Below are positions 15,948 through 23,901 of a DNA stretch of 63,599 nucleotides, in pieces. Each line of letters starts with the position of its first letter. Within the stretch, counting starts at the first letter, position 1. Source of the stretch: Streptomyces sporangiiformans (GTDB lineage: Bacteria > Actinomycetota > Actinomycetes > Streptomycetales > Streptomycetaceae); NCBI RefSeq assembly GCF_005768555.2, contig NZ_VCHX02000183.1:52213-115811 (forward strand), read 5' to 3'. Under the pieces are notes generated by a model that was given only the letters and a program-made list of their open reading frames with translations, made no database searches and had not been told where the DNA came from. The position numbers and the translations under genes are program-made.

Positions 15948-17201
15948 TCAGGCTGCGTGGGCTTCGGGGCGTTCGACGAGGTGGCCGCGTTCGAAGCGGG
16001 CTCCGGCGCGGACGAGGGCGACGAGGTGAGGTGCGTTCACGGCCCGCCAGCGGGCCTGGGCGGACTCGACGAGCTTGAAGACCATGGCCAGGGCGGCGGC
16101 CGCGCTGCCGGCGCCCTTGGTGACCTTCGTGCGCAGGCGGACGGTGGCGAAGGTCGACTCGATCGGATTCGTGGTCCGCAGATGGATCCAGTGCTCAGCG
16201 GGAAAGTCGTAGAACGCCAGCAGCTCGTCCACGTCGTCGGTGATCTTCTTGACGGCCTTGGGGAACTTCGTCCCGTAGGTCTTGGCGAACGCTCCGACCG
16301 CCCTCACGGCGTGCTCACGGTCCTCGGCGTTGTAGATCTCCTGCAGGGCTTTCTTCGCACCGGGCTGGGCGGACTTCGGCAGGGCGTTCGCGACATTGGC
16401 GATCTTGTGAACCCAGCATCTTTGATGGCGCGTCTCGGGGAAGACCTCGGCCAGGGCCTTCCAGAATCCAAGCGCCCCATCGCCGACCGCGAGAAGGGGA
16501 GCGCGCATCCCTCGCCGAGCACAGTCGCGCAGGAGATCTGCCCAGGAGTCGGCAGATTCGCGGTAGCCGTCGCTCATCGCGATCAGCTCCTTGGTGCCGT
16601 CCGCGCGAACGCCCATCAGCACGAGCACGCATGACTTGGCCTCCCGCAGGCGTATGCGCAGGTGGATGCCGTCGGCCCACACGTAGACGTAGTCGCTGGC
16701 AGACAGCTCGCGCTCCCCGAACGCCTGGTGGTCGGCCTGCCATTGCTGGGTGAGCCGGGTGACCGTCGCGGGTGAGAGGCCAGCCGCCGAGCCGAGGAAC
16801 TGCTCCAGCGCAGGCACGAAGTCGCCGGAGGACAGGCCATGGAGATAGAGCAGGGGCAGCACTTCGCTGATCTTCGGGGACTTACGGCACCAGGGCGGCA
16901 GGATGGCCGAGGAGAACCGCTTGCGCTCGCCGGTGGCCTCGTCGACGCGCTTGTCGTTCACCCTCGGGGCCTTCACCTCCACCGATCCGGCCGCGGTGGT
17001 GACCTTCCTCGGCTGGTGGTAGCCGTTGCGGACCACCAGGCGGCGCCCGTGCTCGTCACGCTGATCAGTCAACTCGGCTATGTAGGCGTTGACTTCGGCT
17101 TCCAGGGCGGCGGCCAGCATCCGCCTCGCGCCGTCGCGGACGATGTCGTCGATCAGGGAGCCGGTCTCGGTCGTTCCCTCGGCGTTCACTACGCTCAGCA
17201 C
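15948..17201 (-). CDS. IS256 family transposase (Transposase_mut)
   Basis: A full-length 417-residue transposase. It has an N-terminal DNA-binding part (RNGYHQPRKVTTAAGSVEVK, then APRVNDKR) and a DDE core: WADGIHLRIRL (first Asp), LLAVGDGALGFWKALAEVFP (second Asp) and HLRTTNPIESTFATVRLRTK (Glu). RCWVHKIANV is the usual C/H-rich signature before the third acidic residue. The start is GTG 17201, with the hairpin of 17202-17278 directly upstream. No frameshift or stop is seen, so it is presumably active. Confidence 0.95.
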   Translation of the reverse strand: MLSVVNAEGTTETGSLIDDIVRDGARRMLAAALEAEVNAYIAELTDQRDEHGRRLVVRNGYHQPRKVTTAAGSVEVKAPRVNDKRVDEATGERKRFSSAILPPWCRKSPKISEVLPLLYLHGLSSGDFVPALEQFLGSAAGLSPATVTRLTQQWQADHQAFGERELSASDYVYVWADGIHLRIRLREAKSCVLVLMGVRADGTKELIAMSDGYRESADSWADLLRDCARRGMRAPLLAVGDGALGFWKALAEVFPETRHQRCWVHKIANVANALPKSAQPGAKKALQEIYNAEDREHAVRAVGAFAKTYGTKFPKAVKKITDDVDELLAFYDFPAEHWIHLRTTNPIESTFATVRLRTKVTKGAGSAAAALAMVFKLVESAQARWRAVNAPHLVALVRAGARFERGHLVERPEAHAA

Positions 17202-17278
17202 GGGCGTGCCTTCCCGACCGACGGTGCAACGTCGGCCTACTCGATGACCAGAAGTCGATCACTCGGGAAGGTACGCCC
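17202..17278. promoter_or_regulatory. 16-base inverted repeat upstream of the transposase start
   Basis: GGGCGTGCCTTCCCGA (17202-17217) pairs with TCGGGAAGGTACGCCC (17263-17278) at 15 of 16 positions, around a 45-base centre that itself contains CCGAC/GTCGG arms. One arm directly abuts the transposase GTG. It may be a transposase binding site, or a leader structure that limits expression from readthrough transcripts. Confidence 0.5.
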
Positions 17279-17299
17279 TTCGCGTCCAGCCCGAGGCCG

Positions 17300-17323
17300 A
17301 TCCACAGGTCATGAGCATTGCTC
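17300..17323 (-). repeat. Right terminal inverted repeat of the IS256-family element
   Basis: Reverse complement of the left end at 18 of 24 positions. Together with the abutting duplication it also forms a perfect 12-base hairpin (CAGGTCATGAGC / GCTCATGACCTG, 17305-17331, three-base loop), so the element end and the target resemble each other. Confidence 0.82.
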
Positions 17324-17332
17324 ATGACCTGG
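17324..17332. repeat. 9-bp target-site duplication, right copy
   Basis: ATGACCTGG, identical to 15258-15266. Confidence 0.9.
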
Positions 17333-17985
17333 TCCACCGGGCTGATGGCGCGCTGCCCTTCGGGCGAGGCCGCACAGGCGTTCAGGGAGGGCATGCTCCG
17401 GCTCGGGCAGAAGGCGGCCATGTAGCAGATGTGCGCGAGGAGTTCGGGTACGGCGTTGGCGACCCTGTTCACCGAGAGGCCTCCCATGCTGTGCCCGACC
17501 AGGACCACGGGAGCGCCGAGCCGCGCGGCGCGGCGTACGGCGTTGGTGACGCGCCGCTCGAAGTCGTCCAGCGTGAGCGCGGCGACCGGCGAGGGCTCCG
17601 TGGCGAGAGCCCCCGGATCCTGCGTCTGATACGCCTTCGGTACGAACCTCTCAGTGCCGTGCAACGGCTGGTCCACCGCGACGACGCGGTGACCGCGCAG
17701 CGCCAGCTCCCTGCCGATCGCGCTCCAGAACGCACCGGCGCTGTGCGTGCCATGGACGAGGACGTACGTCCGCCCGCCCCCGATTCCCCCTCCCCCGGTC
17801 CCGCCGGCATCGGTGGCCCGAGCGGCCTGCGTGCCGAAGCCGACGGCGAGCGCGGCACCGCCGGCCGCCGTCGCGAGCCGCCGCAGTGCGTGCCGCCGCG
17901 AGGGTCCGGCCGCGTCCGGAACCGTGCCCGGTGTGCCCATGCTGCCTGCGGCACTCGCGCCGCCCTTGCTGTCGTTGTCAGCCAT
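17324..17985 (-). pseudogene. Tat-exported alpha/beta hydrolase, 5' part (split by the IS256 element)
   Basis: The N-terminal half has a twin-arginine signal (SRRHALRRLATAAGGAALAV, ending TQAARA), then the hydrolase core: YVLVHGTHSAGAFWSAIGRE (oxyanion HG), VVAVDQPLHGTERF, and the nucleophile elbow PVVLVGHSMGGLSVNRVAN. It runs to PVDQV at the duplication; beyond that the frame enters the element. The 3' half is at 14867-15266. The family includes extracellular esterases. Without the C-terminal catalytic His, no activity is expected. ATG 17985 is the likely start; an internal ATG at about codon 16 is an alternative. Confidence 0.88.
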
Positions 17986-18112
17986 GCCGACGAGGCTATG
18001 AACGCCCTTGCCCCGCCACCATGGCCCTGTCCACCCGCCCACCGGTGTACTTGGCAACACCGCGCTGACGTTCGTGCCGTTCCAGAAGCGCTGGTTCCGA
18101 CGATGGCGATTC

Positions 18113-18157
18113 GTCAGGGTATCCCTGACATGAACAGGATGTCAGGGATACCCTGAC
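18113..18157. promoter_or_regulatory. 45-bp perfect palindrome with two nested 17-bp operators
   Basis: Two 17-base sites, GTCAGGGTATCCCTGAC (18113-18129) and GTCAGGGATACCCTGAC (18141-18157), are reverse complements of each other. Each is itself a dyad with 7-base arms. Together they form 19-base perfect arms around a 7-base centre, ending three bases before the GTG of the HTH gene. This looks like a double operator for a dimeric regulator, most likely the product of the gene at 18161, and could control the divergent hydrolase promoter as well. Confidence 0.75.
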
Positions 18158-18160
18158 AGC

Positions 18161-19003
18161 GTGACCGATGCTGCAGACGCCTCTGCCTCCTCCGCTCCGG
18201 CGGCATACGAGCTCCACAGGCTGTCCCCTCGCGACGAGTCCCGCGTCGCCCTTGCTCTCACCCTCCGTCAACTCGTCGAGGCCGCCCTCGATGCCGTGCC
18301 GGTCGACCCGGACCCCTCGCCCGGCGATCTGCTCCGCACCGCCCTGCAACTGCAGCGCCGCATGGAGGATGTGGTGCGTGAGGCGGTGGTCGCCGAGCGC
18401 GAGCGCGGCACGACGTGGTACCAGATCGGTGAGGCCGCCGGCATCACCCGGCAGTCCGCCCACGAGAAGTGGTACGGCGACGTTCACGCCTGGGCGGCCA
18501 CCGGGCGCAGCGCGCTGCCGCCGGACTTGAAGACGCTCGAAGTGGCAGCGGAAGCCGATGCCTTGTACGCCAGGCTGCGCCCCGACCGGCCGCAAGCGAT
18601 CACGTCAGGCCTGGACGCGGTCCGCTTCCCCGGCTCTCACGCGTACGAGGCCAGCCTGCGCAGCCGCGGCTCCGCCCTGCACACCCGGCGTACGGACCTG
18701 GACGCGCAGGCCAAGAAGCTCAACGACCAGTACAGCACTCTGCATGCCCAGGGACCTGCGGCCCACTCGTCCGTCGACGACCCCCACGTGATGCTCGCCG
18801 CTTACCGCGGGCACGCGGATGCGGTGCGCGCCAACCGGCTCGCCATCGCGACGGTGCACGACGAGATCGCCACCGTCTACGACCAACTCGTCACCGCCGA
18901 GCCCTCCCTGGCAGAGGAACACCGCACTCAGGCCGACTGGCACCGCAACGCGTCCGAGCAGACCCGCGGCTATGCCGACCTCCTGAACGGCGGGGAGAAC
19001 TGA
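18161..19003 (+). CDS. HTH-containing hypothetical protein
   Basis: A 280-residue protein of no family I can name. Residues about 86-108 (TTWYQIGEAAGITRQSAHEK) look like a helix-turn-helix of the sigma-70 region 4/AsnC type. The rest is helical: ALTLRQLVEAALDAVPV near the start, and a C-terminal half with coiled-coil-like segments (LHTRRTDLDAQAKKLNDQYS; VHDEIATVYDQLVTAEPSLA). GTG 18161 lies three bases after the 45-bp palindrome, leaving no room for a normal ribosome-binding site. Either translation is leaderless or the start is further in. Autoregulation through the palindrome is my inference. Confidence 0.75.
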   Translation: MTDAADASASSAPAAYELHRLSPRDESRVALALTLRQLVEAALDAVPVDPDPSPGDLLRTALQLQRRMEDVVREAVVAERERGTTWYQIGEAAGITRQSAHEKWYGDVHAWAATGRSALPPDLKTLEVAAEADALYARLRPDRPQAITSGLDAVRFPGSHAYEASLRSRGSALHTRRTDLDAQAKKLNDQYSTLHAQGPAAHSSVDDPHVMLAAYRGHADAVRANRLAIATVHDEIATVYDQLVTAEPSLAEEHRTQADWHRNASEQTRGYADLLNGGEN

Positions 19004-19093
19004 GGGGCGCCCGCGGCCCCGCACCGTGCCCCCAGCACGCGGCCTTTCACGGTCGAGGCGAAGGTCCAGGTGAAGGTCCAGGTGAAGCGGCCT

Positions 19094-20224
19094 TCAGCGC
19101 TTCAGGCTGACGATCACGGATCTGCTCGTGGGATTCCCGCCCTGGGAGACGTCGACCTGGCCGACGCCGAGGATCTTGTCGGTGCCCGGGACGGCGGTGA
19201 TGGCGTTCACCCAGAGCGACTGCTTCGCGCTGGACCTGATCCCGCCGGTGCTCGGCAGCTCTGAGGACGAGATCCCTTCGCAGTCGCCGTCCGCGGTGAG
19301 GTACCGGCGGGCGCTGAGGACCGCCCCGCGGTCACCGTCGCGGACCTCGTGGCCGCGGTCGGCACACGCTCCCTTCGCGTTCGGCAGTTTGGTCCAGCGG
19401 GTGCCGTTCCAGCGCAGCCGAATGTCCTCGAAGTCGGGTTCGTAGCCCTCCTCGCCAGGGTTGTAGGTGTGCTCGCCATAGGCACGTACGTCGTCCTTCG
19501 CCCGAACGACGACGTTGGTGAGATCGGCCCCCGGCTCGGCCGGTGCCGGCTCCGGGAAGTGGTAGTCCGGTGTGGGTACGAGCTTCCAGGCGCGGCCGTC
19601 CCAGTGCGCGGCGGCCGGCTGGGTGAGTTCCGGCCCCCGGTCGCTGTTCTCGTCGATGTCCGTGTAGCCGACCGCCCACAGGTCGTCGGACGCTAGGCCG
19701 TCAAGTGCACTGACGACGATGGGCAGTTCCGCGGCAGTCCAGCGGGTGCCGTCCCAGTGGTATGCCTCGCCGTCGAGGGCCCAGATGTCGTCCGCGGCGA
19801 GAGCCCGCACATTCATGGCGCGGTGGCCGTTGGGGAGCTTGGGCAGCGCCGTCCAGCGTGTGCCGTCCCAGTGGGCCATCCGCCACGTGTCTTCATCCGC
19901 CAGCCTCGCGGTCAGCAGGAGTCCACCGGAGTCCACTGCGTCGAGGCGAGCGTTGTCCACGCTGTGGCCGAACCCCGTGGGCATGGGACGGCGCTGCCAG
20001 CCCGTGCCGTCGTAGTGCAGGAGGAAGCCGTTGCCCGACACCCAGATGTCGTCGGCGGCGGTCGCCACGACTCCGGACAGTCCGCCCGTGTCTTTGAGGA
20101 CCTTGTCGTACCTCCAGGCCAAATCAGGGCCGATCACGGCGCGCAGGGCCACCACGGAGACGAACAGGAGCAACAACACGGCGAGCGCCGCGTTGACCTT
20201 GGCCATGCGCGGGTTCACGTACAT
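19094..20224 (-). CDS. Membrane-anchored extracellular beta-propeller-like protein
   Basis: A 376-residue protein. One N-terminal transmembrane segment (MAKVNAALAVLLLLFVSVVA) is followed by a large exported domain. At least five repeats of the type DDIWVSGNGFLLHYDGTGWQ, WRMAHWDGTRWTALPKLP and DDIWALDGEAYHWDGTRW run through it. Such D-D-I/L-W and WDGxxW repeats form propeller blades, as in Kelch-like or Asp-box proteins. No catalytic residues are recognised, so a binding role at the cell surface is plausible. ATG 20224 follows GAGGTGGGGAG; the gene stands alone. Confidence 0.8.
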   Translation of the reverse strand: MYVNPRMAKVNAALAVLLLLFVSVVALRAVIGPDLAWRYDKVLKDTGGLSGVVATAADDIWVSGNGFLLHYDGTGWQRRPMPTGFGHSVDNARLDAVDSGGLLLTARLADEDTWRMAHWDGTRWTALPKLPNGHRAMNVRALAADDIWALDGEAYHWDGTRWTAAELPIVVSALDGLASDDLWAVGYTDIDENSDRGPELTQPAAAHWDGRAWKLVPTPDYHFPEPAPAEPGADLTNVVVRAKDDVRAYGEHTYNPGEEGYEPDFEDIRLRWNGTRWTKLPNAKGACADRGHEVRDGDRGAVLSARRYLTADGDCEGISSSELPSTGGIRSSAKQSLWVNAITAVPGTDKILGVGQVDVSQGGNPTSRSVIVSLKR

Positions 20225-20479
20225 ACTCCCCACCTCATGTTCAGCCCAAGTCCCCGGTCCGTGGCCGCAGAGCGTCCCCGTCGCCACACATGATCCTGTG
20301 CATGCTGGTGTAGAGCGGCCGGACAGCGGCAGGGGTTGCGGCCGTTACCTTTCTGCACCTACTGCGTGTTCGCTTCTTCACCTCAGAAGGCGAATGCCGT
20401 CATGGGGCGGGTCTCGTCACCGTGAGGCATAGTGGGATGGGCGCCGGCCATCGGGGGACGGGGGCCAGGGGGAGAAATC

Positions 20480-21004
20480 GTGGTCAGATACGTCCACTAC
20501 GAGCTGATGTGTTCCTTCGTTGCGGTGTGTGCGGCGGCTGTCAGCTCGGCGGTCGCCTTCAGTGTGCGCGGAGCTCCGGAGTTCGAGGCCGGCCTGGGGA
20601 AGACCCTCGCCTCCTTCGCTTTCCTTGGCGCGTTCGGAGCGGCGTGGGGGTTGCTCACCTGTTCCCGACTGAAGTGGGTGGGCGAGGGGCACGAGTTCGA
20701 CACCGCTGTACCGCTGGAGAACCCCGACGCGGTCCTGCCCACGCCCGGATCGGAGCTTCGGGGCAGCGTCAACGGAATCCTCTTCGCCTTCATGGTGGTC
20801 TCAGCGCTGCTCGGCGCTTTCCTATGGGATCGCATGCTCGCCCTCTGCCCGCTGATGTTCGCACCACCGTGGCTCACCAGGGCCGCGTACGCCGCCCGCT
20901 GGGAGCGGCGGCACGGCTTACTGCTGTGGCAAGGCGAAGTCGACGACCAGCCTCTCGGGGAGGACCAGTTCCTCTATTCGTCCGTACGGCAGGCGACGCG
21001 CTAG
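20480..21004 (+). CDS. Hypothetical membrane protein
   Basis: A 174-residue protein with about three hydrophobic segments: YVHYELMCSFVAVCAAAVSS, LASFAFLGAFGAAWGLLTCS and GSVNGILFAFMVVSALLGAF. A cytoplasmic-looking C-terminal tail (AARWERRHGLLLWQGEVDDQ) follows. GTG 20480 is chosen because GGGGGAG lies just before it. I do not recognise the family. It is not obviously linked to either neighbour. Confidence 0.7.
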   Translation: MVRYVHYELMCSFVAVCAAAVSSAVAFSVRGAPEFEAGLGKTLASFAFLGAFGAAWGLLTCSRLKWVGEGHEFDTAVPLENPDAVLPTPGSELRGSVNGILFAFMVVSALLGAFLWDRMLALCPLMFAPPWLTRAAYAARWERRHGLLLWQGEVDDQPLGEDQFLYSSVRQATR

Positions 21005-21096
21005 GACGGCCTGATGCGCGAGTGTGTGTTGCGACGGGAACGCCTCTGGAGAGAATCAGAGACACGTTTGCTCACGCCTGACAGCAGGAGTCGCCC

Positions 21097-21444
21097 ATGT
21101 CCATCCGCCGGGTCATGCCCGACATCCGATCTGAGGCCATGGAGGAGAGCCGGGACTTCTTCGGCCTCCTGGGGTTCGAGGAGGTCATGAACCATGGCTG
21201 GGTGATGACGCTCGCCTCTCCATCCAACCCCACGGCGCAAGTCACCTTCATGAGCCACGACAAGACCGCGCCAGTCGTGCCCGACCTGAGCGTCGAGGTG
21301 GACGATGTGGACGCGGCCTACGCGGTCATGCGGGAGAGCGGCGCCGAGATCGTGCATCCCTTGCAGGACGAGGAGTGGGGAGTGCGCCGGTTCTTTGTCC
21401 GTGACCCCAACGGCCGGGTGGTCAACGTGCTGAGTCACCGCTGA
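21097..21444 (+). CDS. VOC/glyoxalase-fold protein
   Basis: A 115-residue single-module protein of the glyoxalase/bleomycin-resistance fold: RRVMPDIRSEAMEESRDFFG, LLGFEEVMNHGWVMTLAS, VEVDDVDAAYAVMRESGAE and FFVRDPNGRVVNVLSHR. The last of these carries the usual DPxG then N/E strand. The first-position metal His is not obvious, so enzyme or binding protein is undecided. AGGAG lies about eight bases before the ATG. Confidence 0.87.
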   Translation: MSIRRVMPDIRSEAMEESRDFFGLLGFEEVMNHGWVMTLASPSNPTAQVTFMSHDKTAPVVPDLSVEVDDVDAAYAVMRESGAEIVHPLQDEEWGVRRFFVRDPNGRVVNVLSHR

Positions 21445-21505
21445 CGATCGCGGGTTCCGACGCGCGCTCTTGCCGATTTCCCAGCAGAGGCGGACACTCC
21501 GGACC

Positions 21506-21883
21506 GTGAACCTCGTGACCCAGGTCTTCGCCCTGATCGCGGCTGTGACCCACATCGCCGTCGGAACCCTGGAACGCTTCTTCTACGATCGTCCCGCGGT
21601 CCGCGTTCTCCTCACTACCTCAACCGCCGACGCACCCGAAGTCACCCTGTGGCGCTCGGGTGTTGCCGTCTACAACATCCTCCTCGGCCTCGGCCTCGTC
21701 GCTGGGGTCGTCGCACAGCACACTGGCGACTCCACGGTCGGCGACACCCTGATCGTCTACCTGTGCGCCTTCCTGATCGCCTCCGCGATCGTCTTCGTGG
21801 CCTCCTTCCCTCGCTTGTGGCGCGGCGCCCTGGGCCAGGGACTGCCCCCGGCGATCGCCCTGTTGGCGGCGGCCCTGCTCTGA
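21506..21883 (+). CDS. DUF1304 family membrane protein
   Basis: A protein of about 125 residues with four hydrophobic helices: VTQVFALIAAVTHIAVGTLE, VAVYNILLGLGLVAGVVAQH, LIVYLCAFLIASAIVFVASF and the C-terminal LPPAIALLAAALL. The central YNILLGLGL and the first-helix HxxxGxxE arrangement are typical of DUF1304. The function is unknown. The start is uncertain (GTG 21506 or GTG 21515; the frame is open to 21470), and there is no good ribosome-binding site. Confidence 0.7.
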   Translation: MNLVTQVFALIAAVTHIAVGTLERFFYDRPAVRVLLTTSTADAPEVTLWRSGVAVYNILLGLGLVAGVVAQHTGDSTVGDTLIVYLCAFLIASAIVFVASFPRLWRGALGQGLPPAIALLAAALL

Positions 21884-21947
21884 TCCGAGTTCGTCGTCGA
21901 GCCGCCGGCAACCGCCGAAGTTCGACGAAGACCGACTACCGCCAACG

Positions 21948-22412
21948 TCACGCCGTCGGGCTCGGGGCAGCCGGAGTCGACGCCACACAGGCGTCGGCGA
22001 TGGCCGCCGTGTCCCAGTAGAACGGGCGGACTTCACAGATCCTCCCGTCCTTCACGCTGATCGTCTGCACAATCGGGAAGGTGAGCTCGCGGCCAGTGGC
22101 ACGTGCGCGAGCACGGACCTCGGTGAGCACCACCGCAGTCTCACCGGTGGCAAGGAAGTCCTGCTCCGCCATGTCGAACGTTTCCCACACCTGACTCATC
22201 GCAAGGAAGAACCTCTCCAGGCCCTCGTGCCCACGCCACGTTCCGCCATAGGGCAGACCATCGGCTTGATGCAGCACGACATCGGGAGCGAAGAAGGGGG
22301 CCAGCAGGTCGAACGGACCCTCGCCCGGGCCTCCGGCCGCCAGGTACTCCGCCTCGGCCGCATACATGCCAGTGAGGATGGCCACCGAGTCCGTCGCAGT
22401 TGAATTCGTCAT
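21948..22412 (-). CDS. NTF2-like/SnoaL-type protein
   Basis: A 154-residue protein with the SnoaL-like alpha+beta cone fold: VAILTGMYAAEAEYLAAGGP, LLAPFFAPDVVLHQADGLPY, GGTWRGHEGLERFFLAMSQV, then WETFDMAEQDFLATGETAVV and a C-terminal EVRPFYWDTAAIADA. Members are cyclases, isomerases or ligand-binding proteins; the pocket residues do not identify a reaction. ATG 22412 is chosen because upstream sequence in the same frame is unlike protein. It lies downstream of the DUF418 gene on the same strand, with a 113-base gap. Confidence 0.83.
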   Translation of the reverse strand: MTNSTATDSVAILTGMYAAEAEYLAAGGPGEGPFDLLAPFFAPDVVLHQADGLPYGGTWRGHEGLERFFLAMSQVWETFDMAEQDFLATGETAVVLTEVRARARATGRELTFPIVQTISVKDGRICEVRPFYWDTAAIADACVASTPAAPSPTA

Positions 22413-22525
22413 GCCGCAAGCCTGATCAATCAAGTGCGGCCACGCCGGCGGCAATCGGACATCGAGCGGTACCCCTCGGTGAGCCGGCACTGCCGATGCA
22501 TGACCCACATGCGACGGCGGACGCC

Positions 22526-23707
22526 TCAGCGGCGCAGGGCCCACTTTTGCACCGCCTCCAGTGGCCCCGTCGAGAACCGCCGCAGCCACAGCGTGGAGCC
22601 CACCATCAGCACCAGACACACAACCGCCCACAGCCCCATCACCCACCATGGCCGCCCGGCGTCGCCGAGCCGTTCCGCCAGGCCCAGGCCGATGCCGTAC
22701 GAGACGAGCACGCACAGCACGTTCTGGAGGACGTATCCGGACAGTGCCGTCCGGCCGACGGATGTGAGCCCTGCCGTCAGCGGGCCCGGTCGCCGCGCCC
22801 GGTCCACCAGCGCACCGATCAGCCCGATGTACCCGACGGCCAGCAGCGGCGCGGCACCGTAGCGGCCCAGTAGGAACAGGTCCGGGCCGCCCAGGGCCAC
22901 CGCCACGTTGAGCGGGAGCCCGAGGCCCAGGCCCCAGACCAGCATGCGGGAGCGCAGACGGCGCCCCCGCTCGTCCGCGCCGAACGCCCCCGCCCGGAAC
23001 AGCCGTACGCCCAGCAGGAAGAGGAACACCAACAGGAAGAAGGTCAGCACCGGCTCCATACGCAGCGCGACCGCGTTCTCCAGCCGGAAGGCGATCTGGT
23101 CCAGGTAACTGCCGTGCGCGTACAGGTCGACGACCTCCTGGGAGACCGCGCCGTCCTCCGCGTCGACCAGGCCAAGCGCCACCGTCAGCAGGCCGATCAG
23201 CGCCAGGTGTACTCCCGCGGCCCACCACATCACCCGCCGCCGCGCCGCCTCCGAGCGGGTCAGCAGCCAGGCCACGAGCAGCGCGGTGACCGCGTACCCC
23301 ATCAGCACGTCCCATGCGAAGACCAGCACGAAGTGCAACGTGCCTTCGCCGAACAGGAACAGCGCCCGCCACCGGTAGCGGCCCGGCCACGGCTGCCCAC
23401 GCCGCGCGGCCGAGGCGTACTGGATGGCCAGCCCAACGCCGAACAGAATCGTCAGCAGCGACAGGAACTTACCGTCCGCGAGCAGACGGAACATGCTCTC
23501 GGCGACCTCCGGGAACGACCCGAAGGACGCCTCGGCTGTACCGGACTGCAGGATTCCCCACTCCGCGCCCGGAGCGGTGAAGATCCATACGTTGGTCATG
23601 AGCGTGCCGAGGATGGCCGCCCCGCGCAGTACGTCGAGCAGGGCGAGCCGTCGTCCGGTGGGTGAGGATGCCGATGCGCGCAGGGCTTTGGTGTCTGTGT
23701 CCGCCAT
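22526..23707 (-). CDS. DUF418-family polytopic membrane protein
   Basis: A 393-residue protein with about nine to ten transmembrane helices. The N-terminus (RRLALLDVLRGAAILGTLMT, then NVWIF) has the D-x-L-R-G signature shared by DUF418 and acyltransferase-3-like membrane proteins. The C-terminal DUF418 block includes GRTALSGYVLQNVLCVLVSY and WVMGLWAVVCLVLMVGSTLW. The function is unknown; relatives may be transporters or acyltransferases. ATG 23707 has a weak ribosome-binding site, and the frame is open to 23905. Confidence 0.85.
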   Translation of the reverse strand: MADTDTKALRASASSPTGRRLALLDVLRGAAILGTLMTNVWIFTAPGAEWGILQSGTAEASFGSFPEVAESMFRLLADGKFLSLLTILFGVGLAIQYASAARRGQPWPGRYRWRALFLFGEGTLHFVLVFAWDVLMGYAVTALLVAWLLTRSEAARRRVMWWAAGVHLALIGLLTVALGLVDAEDGAVSQEVVDLYAHGSYLDQIAFRLENAVALRMEPVLTFFLLVFLFLLGVRLFRAGAFGADERGRRLRSRMLVWGLGLGLPLNVAVALGGPDLFLLGRYGAAPLLAVGYIGLIGALVDRARRPGPLTAGLTSVGRTALSGYVLQNVLCVLVSYGIGLGLAERLGDAGRPWWVMGLWAVVCLVLMVGSTLWLRRFSTGPLEAVQKWALRR

Positions 23708-23901
23708 GAATTCATCGTCACGGCGGCATGGGGCCGAATCTTCGTGACTAGTGCCGAACTTGCCGTACACCGAAGGATGCAGACGTCGGTACGACATCTT
23801 CCGTCCTTCGGTGGATATCCAGACGCGGGTGAGTGCACCTGGGGCTTGTCGGCGCCGACGTCGGCCGGTGCCGAGCGGCGTGTGTCCCGTCTGCCGCTCG
23901 G

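Larger units (their letters stand above)
15267..17323. mobile_element. IS256-family insertion element carrying a P-loop kinase gene (2057 bp)
   Basis: The element is bounded by 24-base imperfect inverted repeats and a 9-base duplication (ATGACCTGG). It holds a full-length IS256-type transposase on the minus strand and, between the transposase stop and the left end, a 170-residue P-loop kinase gene on the plus strand. IS256 elements are normally about 1.3-1.5 kb with one gene; this one is about 0.6 kb longer. Excising the element plus one duplication restores a continuous alpha/beta hydrolase frame, which fixes both boundaries. The intact transposase and clean duplication suggest a fairly recent insertion. 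Confidence 0.88.

Noticed and set aside
21948..23390. 480-codon frame as one long NTF2-fusion protein
   Set aside because: Only the last 154 codons look like protein; the upstream part is antiframe to the DUF418 gene.
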